A stretch of 64,000 nucleotides of DNA from Massilia sp. Mn16-1_5 (lineage in GTDB: Bacteria > Pseudomonadota > Gammaproteobacteria > Burkholderiales > Burkholderiaceae_D), in NCBI RefSeq assembly GCF_004798585.1, contig NZ_PPXQ01000008.1:186001-250000 (forward strand). Direction: 5' to 3'. The translations under genes and the position numbers were made by a program. Positions 1 to 9,257 of this stretch are shown here, in pieces. The notes beneath the pieces are model-generated. The model did no database searches, had not been told where the DNA came from, and saw nothing but the letters and a program-made list of their open reading frames with translations. Each line of letters begins with the position of its first letter. Position 1 is the first letter of the stretch.

Positions 1-536
1 AAGCCAACAGGCTGGGCGTGCTCGTCAACGGCTACGCGGTGCTCTACAAGAAGAAGACAGCGGTCGCGCCCTGGCAGGACGACTTCTTCACGGCCGCCGT
101 CGGCCATGTCGCGGAACTCGGCTTCAAGGAGGCCGAGCCCCTGCTCAAGTGGAAGGCGCGCTTCCCGATCGCGCGCATGGTAGGCGACGGCGCCTGCTGG
201 ATCCTGGGCGCGAACTATACTTATGCGGTACGCGCCACGCCCTCGTCGCCCTTCTTCACGTCGATCGGGCAGGCGTATGCCGCCACGGCCGGTCCCGAAC
301 TGGCGAACCTGGCCTGCGACAGCGCAGAGATGGCAGCTGCGCTCAAGACGAAACCGGGCGACATGGGCGGCTACTCCAGCACCGTCACGGGCTTCCCCTC
401 GAACATGCAGCCGGCCCTGGCCTATGCCGCGAACGCCGGCGGCGAGGCCGGGCGCAAGGCCTGGGCGCGCTTCATGGCGCGCAGCGTCAAGCCCGACTAC
501 GGCTACGGCCCGCAGTTCGCGATCGTGCCGCGCTGA
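1..536 (+). CDS. C-terminal part of an unknown protein (5' end outside window)
   Basis: The reading frame is open from the first bases of the window and stops at TGA 534-536, so this is the tail of a longer gene. A GTG at 18 is available, but the frame continues upstream of it, so it need not be the start. The visible ~177 residues have an ordinary high-GC codon bias and contain many small and aromatic residues (for example GYSSTVTGFPSNMQPAL). I see no transmembrane segment or catalytic motif that I recognise. I do not recognise the family and assign no function. The next gene is on the same strand 107 bp downstream. Confidence 0.6.
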   Translation, partial: ANRLGVLVNGYAVLYKKKTAVAPWQDDFFTAAVGHVAELGFKEAEPLLKWKARFPIARMVGDGACWILGANYTYAVRATPSSPFFTSIGQAYAATAGPELANLACDSAEMAAALKTKPGDMGGYSSTVTGFPSNMQPALAYAANAGGEAGRKAWARFMARSVKPDYGYGPQFAIVPR

Positions 537-643
537 GTACACGCGACCCGCCTCGATTAAAACGATTACAACATGTAACGGCGATTGCATCGGTGCGTGG
601 CTCGTAGCATCTTGTACGAACAATAATTCGACAAGGTCCTGAC

Positions 644-2329
644 ATGAGACACGCCGCCTTCGCCCTGCCTGCCCTGGCAGCCGCATCCCTTCTTGCCGCC
701 TGCAGCACGGAAAGCCAGCTGGCGCAGCCGGCGCCGGCCGTGGCCAGGGCCAGCCCCGTGGTGCCCGCGCCGGCCGCGCCGCAGCAGCGCGTCGAGGTGT
801 CCGGATCGAGCCTGAAGATGGCCGCCGGCGCAGCCTTCACCTATGCGCCGGCGCCACCGCCACCGCCCTACCTGGTGCCGCACGTATTCCGCTTGCCCGG
901 TGTCGACAAGTTCCCCGATGCGCTAGCGAACAAGGCGGTCCTGGTCCAGGAGCAGCCCGTCTCCACCTTCAGCACCGACGTCGACACGGCCTCGTATGCC
1001 TTCGTACGGCGCCAGCTGACTGCCGGACGGCTGCCGCCGGCGGCCGCCGTGCGCGTCGAAGAGATGGTGAATTACTTCCCCTACGACTACGCGCGCCCGT
1101 CCAGCCGCAGCCAGCCCTTCGCGGTGACGACCGCGGTGATGCCAAGTCCGTGGAAGGCGAAGAACCAGCTGCTGCACATCGCGGTACGCGGCTTTGACGT
1201 GAAGGCGGCGCAGCAGCCGCCGATGAACGTGGTGCTGCTGGTCGACGTCTCCGGTTCGATGGGGCCGCAGGACCGGCTGCCCTTGCTGAAGTAGGGATTT
1301 CGCCTGTTCGCGCAAAGCCTGCGGCCGCAGGACCGGGTGGCGATCGTGACCTACGCCAGCGGCACCACGGTGGCGCTCGAGCCGACCGGCGGTACAGACA
1401 GGCAGAAGGTGCTGGATGCCATCGATGCCCTTGGTGCGGGAGGCAGCACGGCCGGCGCCGACGGCCTGCAGCGCGCCTACGCGCTGGCCGAGCGCCACTT
1501 CGACAAGGACGCCGTGAACCGCGTGATCCTCGCCACCGACGGCGACTTCAACGTCGGCATCACCGATCCGCGCGAACTGGAGAAATTCGTCGCCGCCAAG
1601 CGCAAGAGCGGCGTCTACCTGTCGATCCTGGGCGTCGGCAGCGGCAACCTGAACGACGCGCTGATGCAGCGCCTGGCGCAGTCGGGCAACGGCAACGCGG
1701 CCTATATCGATTCGCTGCTGGAAGCGAGAAAGGCGCTGGGCGAGGAACTCGGCTCGACCATGTTCCCGATCGCGAACGACGTCAAGATGCAGGTCGAGTT
1801 CAACCCGGCGAAGGTCGCCGCCTACCGCCTGATCGGTTATGAGACGCGCATGCTGGCGCGCCAGGATTTTAAAGACGACAAGGTGGACGCCGGCGACATG
1901 GGCGCGGGCCATACGGTCACCGCGATCTACGAGATCACCCCAAGCGGCGCCGCCGGCACGCTGGTCGATCCGCTGCGCTATGGCGAGGGCAAGAAAGCGG
2001 CGCCACGGACGAAGACCGACGAACTGTGCTTCGTGCGAGTGCGCTACAAGCTGCCCGGCGAAGACAAGAGCCGCCTGGTCGAACAGCCGGTGCGCGCGGG
2101 TGCGGCGCATCAATCGCTGCAGGCGGCGCCGGCGGACCAGCGCTTCGCCGTCGCCGTGGCCGCTTTTGGGCAGCGCCTGCGCGGCGAACAGCAGTTGGCC
2201 GATTATCCGTATGCCGACATCGCCGAACTGGCGAATGGTGCGCGCGGGGCGGACGCCGAGGGGTATCGGGCGGAGTTCGTGAAGCTGGTGCGGATGACGG
2301 AGGCGCTGGGCAAGGCCGGTCAGCGGTAG
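644..2329 (+). pseudogene. von Willebrand factor A-domain lipoprotein (YfbK-like), interrupted by an in-frame TAG
   Basis: The first part (644-1294) begins with a lipoprotein signal (LLAAC, lipid Cys at residue 20) and carries the YfbK-type N-terminal block (STFSTDVDTASYAFVRR, then VRVEEMVNYFPYDY). It reaches the MIDAS metal site DVSGSM at residue ~201. A TAG at 1292-1294 (codon 217) stops it within the vWA fold. The same frame continues with no shift to TAG 2327-2329 and encodes the rest of the vWA domain (RPQDRVAIVTYASGTT, ATDGDFNVGI) and the family's C-terminal domain. The full frame would be about 561 residues, which fits the family. One base change from a CAG, AAG or GAG codon would explain the stop. 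It is probably a pseudogene or a sequencing error; readthrough or a restart near 1337 cannot be excluded. Confidence 0.85.
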
Positions 2330-2406
2330 GGTGGGCGCCCCGTGCCCACCAACACGATGCGTCAACGCGGTGCATGCATTTGGTGGGCACGGGGCGCCCA
2401 CCCTAC
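2326..2406. repeat. REP-like inverted pair, site A
   Basis: Two 27-nt arms (2326-2352 and 2380-2406) are perfect reverse complements separated by 27 nt. Each arm has the GTAGGGTGGGC-type outer motif and an internal GTGGGC/GCCCAC type pairing. The stop codon of the vWA gene lies inside the left arm. The element sits between two convergent genes, so it may also act as a bidirectional terminator, but no T-tract follows it. It belongs to the family also found near 13.6, 24.4, 33.2 and 54.4 kb. Confidence 0.9.
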
Positions 2407-2425
2407 GACTGCCGCAGGGCGTGCT

Positions 2426-3643
2426 TCACTTGCCAGTTTTTGCACCGGCTTCGAACCAGGCGCCGACCTGCGCCCGTTCGGCGTCGGTCATGTTGGTGAG
2501 ATTCGCCAGCGGCATCGCCTTCAGTTGCACCGTCTGCTGGTAGATGCGGGCCGCGTGCTGGGCGACCAGTTCCGGCGAATCGAGCATTACGCCGGCCGGC
2601 GCCGTGGCGAAGCCGGGCTGGGTCGGGTGCGCGGCATGGCAGGCCACGCAGCGCTGATCGACGATGGCTTTCACGTGCGCGAACTGGGCGGCGCTATCCA
2701 CGCCCGGCTGCTGCGCGGTCGGCGCCTTCGGCGCGATCAGCACTGCCAGCACGGCCAGTAGCGCCACGCCTGCCGCCGGATAGGTCCACTCGATGCGGCC
2801 CTTGTGGCGCAGGTTGAAGAAGTGGCGGATCAGCACACCCGCCGCCATGATCACCGCCAGTACGGCCCAGGCGTGCGTGTGGCGGTAGGTCATCGCGTAG
2901 TGGTTGCTGATCATGAGGAACAGCACCGGCAGCGTGAAATAGTTGTTGTGCACCGAGCGCTGCTTGGCGCGGATGCCGTACACGGGATCGGGCTTCTGGC
3001 CGGCCATCATCGCGTTCACCATCTTGCGCTGGCCGGGAATGATCACGTGCGCGACGTTCGCCACCATGATGGTGCCGATCATGGCGCCGATGTGCAGGTA
3101 GGCCGCGCGCCCGCTGAGCAGGTGGGTCAGCACATAGGCGCTGCCGACCAGGAAGGCGAAGATCACGAGGCCGAACAGCAGGTCGCGTTTTCCCAATGGC
3201 GACTTGCACAGCAGGTCGTACACGAGCCAGCCGACCACCAGGCTGCCGAGACCGATGCCGACCGCCTGCCAGCTGGTGAGATCGGCCACGCTGCGGTCGA
3301 CCATCATCGCCTGCGCATTCAGGTAGTACACGATGAACAGCAGCGCAAAGCCCGACAACCAGGTCGAATAGGCTTCCCATTTAAACCAGTGCAGCTCCTT
3401 CGGCAGCTCGGCCGGAGCAACGAGGTACTTCTGCGGGTTGTAGAAGCCGCCGCCGTGCACGGCCCAGAGTTCGCCGGCCACGCCCTTCTTCGCCAGGTCC
3501 GAACCCGGCGGCGGCGGCTTGATCGTGTTGTCCAGCCAGACGAAATAGAAAGAGGCGCCGATCCAGGCGATACCCGTGATGATGTGCAGCCAGCGCACCA
3601 GCAGGTTGAGCCATTCGAGGCCGTAAGAGGCGAACACGTCCAT
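2426..3643 (-). CDS. puuD: Urate hydroxylase PuuD (membrane cytochrome-type urate oxidase)
   Basis: This 405-residue protein oxidises urate to 5-hydroxyisourate in the inner membrane and passes electrons to a c-type cytochrome. The N-terminal ~280 residues form the DUF989 membrane domain with about eight hydrophobic helices (start MDVFASYGLEWLNLLVRWLH, then HIITGIAWIGASFYFVW). The C-terminal part is a cytochrome c domain with haem motif CVACH at residues 332-336. Both parts are those of full-length PuuD. The ATG at 3643 has an AGGGA ribosome site about 6 nt upstream. It is divergent from a LysR gene 106 bp away, which is the likely regulator. No other urate-pathway gene is adjacent; xanthine dehydrogenase lies at the far end of the window. 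Confidence 0.93.
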   Translation of the reverse strand: MDVFASYGLEWLNLLVRWLHIITGIAWIGASFYFVWLDNTIKPPPPGSDLAKKGVAGELWAVHGGGFYNPQKYLVAPAELPKELHWFKWEAYSTWLSGFALLFIVYYLNAQAMMVDRSVADLTSWQAVGIGLGSLVVGWLVYDLLCKSPLGKRDLLFGLVIFAFLVGSAYVLTHLLSGRAAYLHIGAMIGTIMVANVAHVIIPGQRKMVNAMMAGQKPDPVYGIRAKQRSVHNNYFTLPVLFLMISNHYAMTYRHTHAWAVLAVIMAAGVLIRHFFNLRHKGRIEWTYPAAGVALLAVLAVLIAPKAPTAQQPGVDSAAQFAHVKAIVDQRCVACHAAHPTQPGFATAPAGVMLDSPELVAQHAARIYQQTVQLKAMPLANLTNMTDAERAQVGAWFEAGAKTGK

Positions 3644-3690
3644 GCAAGTTCCCTTTGCTGATATTCCTCTGACGATAAACCGATTTCATT

Positions 3691-3718
3691 TTGTACAACA
3701 TGAAAATTAACGTATATT
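3691..3718 (+). promoter_or_regulatory. Probable sigma70 promoter for the LysR gene
   Basis: TTGTAC (3691-3696) and TATATT (3713-3718) are separated by 16 nt and lie 32 nt before the ATG at 3750. The -10 box overlaps the left half of an inverted repeat at 3711-3741, which would suit autoregulation. This is a sequence match only. Confidence 0.45.
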
Positions 3719-3741
3719 CGACATACCCGAATCCATATACG
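3711..3741. promoter_or_regulatory. Candidate LysR operator between puuD and lysR
   Basis: A perfect 7-bp inverted repeat, CGTATAT (3711-3717) and ATATACG (3735-3741), is separated by 17 nt in the 106-bp divergent intergenic region. LysR regulators usually bind dyads in exactly this setting. The assignment to this regulator is inferred from position. Confidence 0.45.
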
Positions 3742-3749
3742 ACAAGCTC

Positions 3750-4688
3750 ATGTCCGCCCTGCCCCAGCACCTGGATATCCACCTGATCCGTATCCTCTAC
3801 CTGCTGCTGGTGGAGAAGAACGTCTCGCGGGTGGCGCTGAAGCTGAACCAGCCCCAGCCCTCGATCTCGGCCTCGCTGCGTAAACTCCGCGAACTGACGG
3901 GCGACCCGCTGCTGGTGCGCGGCGCGCGCGGCATGGTGCCGACCCAGCACGGCGAAAGCCTGTTAAAGCCGGCCAAGCGCATCCTCGACGAGACCGAGAG
4001 CCTGTTCGTCAAAAAATCGGCCTTCGTGCCCGAGGAAGCGGCGCGCACCTTCCACATCGCCGCGCCCGACTATCTCGACACCCAGTTCCTGCCGAACGTG
4101 GTCGCCGCCGTGCGCCGCGGTTCGCCCAACAGCCGGGTCGCGATCCACGGCATGGGCGCCGGCGCCGACTACCTGCGCATGCTCTCGGACGGCGAAATGG
4201 ACCTGGTGATCGCCAACTGGGACGAGCCGCCCGCGCACCTGCACATCTCGAAGCTGTTCGAGGATCCGATCGTCTGCACCATGCGCGCCGACAGCCCCTA
4301 CGCGCGGCGTACCTCGACCGATGCGATGAGCATCGAAGACTACCTCAGTCTGCCGCACGTGGCGCCCTCGCAGACCCTGCCCGGCTACCACGGCGTGATC
4401 GATTCCTTCCTCGCGCGCCAAGGCATGCAGCGCAAGATCGCGGTCGAGTCGCCCTACTTCGGCCTGATCCCCTACATGCTGACCCAGACCGACCTGGTGC
4501 TGACCACGGGCCGCCAGTTCATGCGCTCTTATGAGAAGACGCTGCCGCTGAAGACGTTTACGATGCCTCTGAAATTCCCGCCGATGCGCTTCTACCAGCT
4601 CTGGCACCAACGCGTGCACCAGTCGCCGGAACACAAGTGGCTGCGCGACCAGGTCAGCCAGGCGGCGCGGGCGCTCGTCCAGAAGTAG
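3750..4688 (+). CDS. LysR-family transcriptional regulator, divergent from puuD
   Basis: The 312-residue length and layout are those of LysR regulators. A winged helix-turn-helix covers residues ~10-70 (NVSRVALKLNQPQPSISASLRKLRE, then the wing with PLLVRGARGMVPTQHG). It is followed by a two-lobed effector-binding domain (from ~95, FHIAAPDYLDTQFLPNVVAAVR). The intergenic region shared with puuD suggests it controls urate oxidation and itself, perhaps with urate or a product as effector; that is inference from position. The ATG at 3750 sits directly after the candidate operator. Confidence 0.88.
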   Translation: MSALPQHLDIHLIRILYLLLVEKNVSRVALKLNQPQPSISASLRKLRELTGDPLLVRGARGMVPTQHGESLLKPAKRILDETESLFVKKSAFVPEEAARTFHIAAPDYLDTQFLPNVVAAVRRGSPNSRVAIHGMGAGADYLRMLSDGEMDLVIANWDEPPAHLHISKLFEDPIVCTMRADSPYARRTSTDAMSIEDYLSLPHVAPSQTLPGYHGVIDSFLARQGMQRKIAVESPYFGLIPYMLTQTDLVLTTGRQFMRSYEKTLPLKTFTMPLKFPPMRFYQLWHQRVHQSPEHKWLRDQVSQAARALVQK

Positions 4689-4737
4689 CCGTGAGCCGGA
4701 CTGGCGGCGCAGGTACTGCTCGATTTCCTGCGCAGTC

Positions 4738-5037
4738 TCAAGCCCTGAGGGATTTTTGCGTGCCCGGCAGGATGCCGCGCACGGTCAGTGCGATCGACAG
4801 GCCGATCGACGCCAGCAGCAGCGTTCCGCCCAGCTGGCGCTCGGCCTGTTCGCCGAGCAGGAGCAGGCTGCCGAGCCAGAACGCGACCGCCCACAGTACG
4901 CACAGGGCGATCAGCTTGAAGGGATTGCGCGGCACGAACGAGGACATCTCGACAGCGCAAGGCGCGCCGCACACGGGACAGGCCGCGCCGCCGTGATGCG
5001 TGCCGCTGGCGCAACCGGGACAAAAAATTGTTTCCAT
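4738..5037 (-). CDS. Small zinc-ribbon membrane protein of unknown function
   Basis: This 99-residue protein starts with two Cys pairs (CPGC and CPVC within the first 24 residues, plus a further Cys) that look like a zinc ribbon. Two hydrophobic helices follow (KLIALCVLWAVAFWLGSLLLL and GGTLLLASIGLSIALTVRGIL). The arrangement suggests a cytosolic metal-binding knuckle tethered to the inner membrane. It converges on the LysR gene with a 49-bp gap. I do not recognise a named family and assign no role. Confidence 0.7.
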   Translation of the reverse strand: METIFCPGCASGTHHGGAACPVCGAPCAVEMSSFVPRNPFKLIALCVLWAVAFWLGSLLLLGEQAERQLGGTLLLASIGLSIALTVRGILPGTQKSLRA

Positions 5038-5177
5038 GTTCGCTACTCCCTCGCTTGCAGGCCGACGTTTGATGCGCGAAGAAAAGATTACGTCGCCGGC
5101 ATGGCGAGGTGGTGATGGCCGTCAGAGCCAGATTAAGCTTGTAAGCGAGCGTGTCAAGGAACGCACGCTAGCGGCTG

Positions 5178-6041
5178 CTATTGGCTGCGCCGCGCCAGCA
5201 CCAGCGCGATCCCACCCAGGATCGCCACCGAAGCCAGCGCCAGGCGCAGCGTCACCGGCTCGGACAGGAAGAGCACGGCGCCGAAGGCCGTGATCAGCGG
5301 TACCGACAATTGCACCGTGGCCGCGCGCATCGCGCTGAGCTCGCGCAGCGCCGTGTACCAGAGCGCGTAGCCGACGCCGGAAGTCAGCGCGCCGGAGACA
5401 ATCGCCAGCGCGATGCCCGCCGCATCCGCATGGGCCATCCCGGCGAAGGGTAGCCACAGCGCAAGGGCCAGCGGCGCCGCGCGCAGGAAGTTGCCGGCCG
5501 TGGCGCGCAGCGGATCGGGCGCCCCGCGGCCGCGCAGCGAATACACGCCCCAGGCGGCACCGGCCAGCGCCATGAAGGCGGCGCTGAGGGGCGGCGGCGC
5601 GCTGACGCCCGGCAGCACCAGATACACCAGTCCCGCCCCCGCCAGTCCCAGCCCGCACCACGCTGCGGCAGAAAACCGTTCGCCGCCACGCAATGCCCAG
5701 CCGAACATGCTCAGCTGCACCGCCCCGAACAGGATCAGCGCACCGGTGCCGGCCGTTAAATTGACATAGGCGAAGGAAAAGAAGGCGACGTAGGCGAACA
5801 GCATCGCCGCGGAAAGCCAGTCGCCGTCGACCCGCGTGTCATGCCCCGCGCGCCGGCGCACGATCAGCACCAGCGCCAGCGCGCCGGAGGCGACCCGGAT
5901 CGCGCCGAAGCTGGCCGGATCGATGCCGTCGCCGGCCAGCGCCAGGCGGCACAGCAGCGAATTGGCGGCAAAGGCGAGCAGCGCCGCCGCCGTGAAGGCG
6001 AGCGTGGCCAGGCGCGGCGTCTCGAGGGCACGGTCACGCAT
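5178..6041 (-). CDS. DMT-superfamily (EamA) transporter
   Basis: The 287-residue protein is almost entirely hydrophobic, with about ten transmembrane helices arranged as two EamA repeats (roughly residues 12-140 and 150-283). It has the typical second-repeat end (LSVPLITAFGAVLFLSEPVTLRLALASVAILGGIAL). Such proteins export amino acids, metabolites or drugs; the substrate here cannot be read from sequence. It stands alone on the minus strand and has no obvious partner gene. Confidence 0.88.
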   Translation of the reverse strand: MRDRALETPRLATLAFTAAALLAFAANSLLCRLALAGDGIDPASFGAIRVASGALALVLIVRRRAGHDTRVDGDWLSAAMLFAYVAFFSFAYVNLTAGTGALILFGAVQLSMFGWALRGGERFSAAAWCGLGLAGAGLVYLVLPGVSAPPPLSAAFMALAGAAWGVYSLRGRGAPDPLRATAGNFLRAAPLALALWLPFAGMAHADAAGIALAIVSGALTSGVGYALWYTALRELSAMRAATVQLSVPLITAFGAVLFLSEPVTLRLALASVAILGGIALVLARRSQ

Positions 6042-6163
6042 GGGGGCAATCCATCAGACAACAGCTCATGGGAAGATCCGCATCCTCGTTGGCATGCTCC
6101 CACATTAAGCGCTGTCCCCGTGCTCAGACAAGCACGGCGCGGGTAGGCAACGGCGTCGCGCGT

Positions 6164-6493
6164 CTATTCGTCCACGCGCTGTACGGCGCGTTTGGCCGTG
6201 GCCCGGCTCTTCAGCCAGTCGCGTCCGCCTGCTTTGAGTGCGCGTTCGACCACGGCCGGCGGCAGGCTGTACACGGTGGCCCAGGTGGCGCGGCCATCGA
6301 GGCCGTTCGACGGAAAGCTGCTGGTCTCGATCGGCCAGTTGTACTTGCGCTTCAGGGTACGTACGATGGCCGCGAGCGTGACGCGGCCGCGTAGTGGCTC
6401 GGCGCCGGTCTGGTCTTCATCGGACAGCAGCACCGCCAGCACGGCGCCACGCGCCGTCAGCGGACCGGGAAAGGTGGGGGTTTTGCTCGGCAT
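6164..6493 (-). CDS. Small basic protein, possible winged-helix fold
   Basis: I start this protein at the ATG at 6493 (MPSKTPTFPGPL), giving 109 residues; the open frame runs further upstream but overlaps the neighbouring hydrolase gene. The segment ARGAVLAVLLSDEDQ through VTLAAIVRTLKRKYNWPIET resembles the short winged-helix folds seen in small DNA-binding proteins. The C-terminus is strongly basic. I do not recognise a named family, and DNA binding is only a suggestion. It lies 49 bp downstream of the pyrimidine-catabolic hydrolase gene on the same strand. Confidence 0.6.
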   Translation of the reverse strand: MPSKTPTFPGPLTARGAVLAVLLSDEDQTGAEPLRGRVTLAAIVRTLKRKYNWPIETSSFPSNGLDGRATWATVYSLPPAVVERALKAGGRDWLKSRATAKRAVQRVDE

Positions 6494-6542
6494 GCGGGCA
6501 TTGTAGCCGCGTTTTCGCGCGGCCAGTGCACGCCGGCATGCC

Positions 6543-7817
6543 TCACACGCTTGCGGTTTCCCCGGCCATGAGGGCGTCGGTCGCAGCGCCGGCCCGTTCC
6601 AGCATGGCGTGCAAGAGCACGTTGCAGCCGGCCTCGAGGTGGGCCGGCTGGGCATCCTCGATCTCGTTGTGGCTGATGCCGTCCTTGCAGGGCACGAAGA
6701 TCATGCCCGAGGGCGCCACGCGGGCCGTATAGATGGCGTCGTGGCCGGCGCCCGACACCACGTCCATCGTCGAATAGCCGAGCTTTTCGGTAGCGGCGCG
6801 CACGGCGTTCACGCAATCCGGGTGGAAGGGGCAAGGCGGATAGTAGGACACGCGCTCGATCTCGATGCCGAGGCCCGTCTCGCGCCGGGTTTTGTCGACG
6901 AAGGCCAGCATCTCCTCGTGCATGGTGTTCAGCAGTTCGTCGTTCACGTTGCGCAAGTCGATGCTGAATTTCACCTGACCGGGAATCACGTTGCGGCTGT
7001 TCGGGAAAACCTGCACCATGCCGACTGTCCCACGCCCATAAGGCGGGTAGCGGTTCGCGATCGCTACAGTTTCCTGCATGATGGTGGTGGCCACCTGCAG
7101 CGCGTCGCGGCGCAGGCCCATCGGGGTCGGGCCGGCGTGCGCTTCCATGCCGGTGACCGTGCAGTCGTACCAGGACAGGCCCATCACGGCCGGCACCACG
7201 CCGATGATCTTGTCGGCATCTTCCAGCACCGGCCCCTGCTCGATGTGAGCCTCGAAATAGGCGCCGATCGGGTGCCGGCCCGGTTCCTCGCTGCCGAGAT
7301 AGCCGATGCGCTCCAGTTCCTCGCGCACGGTCTTGCCCTCGACATCCTTCGCCGCGTAGGCGGTCTCCAGGCTGAAGGCGCCGCAGAACACGCCGGAGCC
7401 CATCATCACGGGCACGAAGCGCGAGCCTTCCTCGTTGGTCCAGAACGCGACCTCGATCGGAGCGTCGGTGACGATGTTATTGTCATTCAGGGTACGCACA
7501 ACCTCCAATCCGGCCAGCACGCCGTAATTGCCGTCGAACTTGCCGCCGGTGGGTTGCGTATCGATGTGGCTGCCCGTCATGACGGGAGGCAGGCTGTCGT
7601 CGCGTCCGGGCCGGCGCATGAAGACGTTGCCGATCTTGTCGACCGTGACGCGCATGCCCGCTTCGCGCGCCCAGCCGACAACCAGGTCGCGGCCCCGGCG
7701 GTCAAGGTCGGTCAGGGTGAGGCGCTTGACGCCGCCCTTGTCGGTGGCGCCGATTTGGGCCAGTTCCATCAGGGAGTTCCACAGGCGTTGGCCGTTGATG
7801 CGCAGAGTGTCGGACAT
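6543..7817 (-). CDS. Zn-dependent M20-type amidohydrolase, probably N-carbamoyl-beta-alanine amidohydrolase (beta-ureidopropionase)
   Basis: The 424-residue protein belongs to the M20 / N-carbamoyl amino acid hydrolase family. The metal site is visible as GSHIDTQ, DGNYGVL, NEEGSRF, EAHIEQG and SGAGHDA, and the end has PCKDGISHNE. The family also includes allantoate amidohydrolases. The pre/hyd context makes ureidopropionase the better choice: it would split N-carbamoyl-beta-alanine into beta-alanine, CO2 and ammonia. The ATG at 7817 (MSDTLRING) is chosen because the upstream frame overlaps hydA. It is the last enzyme of the leftward pathway run and lies 38 bp after hydA. Confidence 0.88.
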   Translation of the reverse strand: MSDTLRINGQRLWNSLMELAQIGATDKGGVKRLTLTDLDRRGRDLVVGWAREAGMRVTVDKIGNVFMRRPGRDDSLPPVMTGSHIDTQPTGGKFDGNYGVLAGLEVVRTLNDNNIVTDAPIEVAFWTNEEGSRFVPVMMGSGVFCGAFSLETAYAAKDVEGKTVREELERIGYLGSEEPGRHPIGAYFEAHIEQGPVLEDADKIIGVVPAVMGLSWYDCTVTGMEAHAGPTPMGLRRDALQVATTIMQETVAIANRYPPYGRGTVGMVQVFPNSRNVIPGQVKFSIDLRNVNDELLNTMHEEMLAFVDKTRRETGLGIEIERVSYYPPCPFHPDCVNAVRAATEKLGYSTMDVVSGAGHDAIYTARVAPSGMIFVPCKDGISHNEIEDAQPAHLEAGCNVLLHAMLERAGAATDALMAGETASV

Positions 7818-7855
7818 GGTGTCTCCAGAGCGTGCGTTGAACGCGTAGGCGCGGG

Positions 7856-9247
<1,392 letters not shown>

Positions 9248-9257
9248 TCAGGTGAAA

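Noticed and set aside
2326..2406. Simple rho-independent terminator between the vWA gene and puuD
   Set aside because: No T-tract follows and the same sequence recurs at other sites, so a REP-like element is the better description, although it may also stop transcription.
6543..7817. Allantoate amidohydrolase (allC)
   Set aside because: The family cannot separate the two activities by eye, but every adjacent gene belongs to pyrimidine reduction and none to allantoin metabolism.
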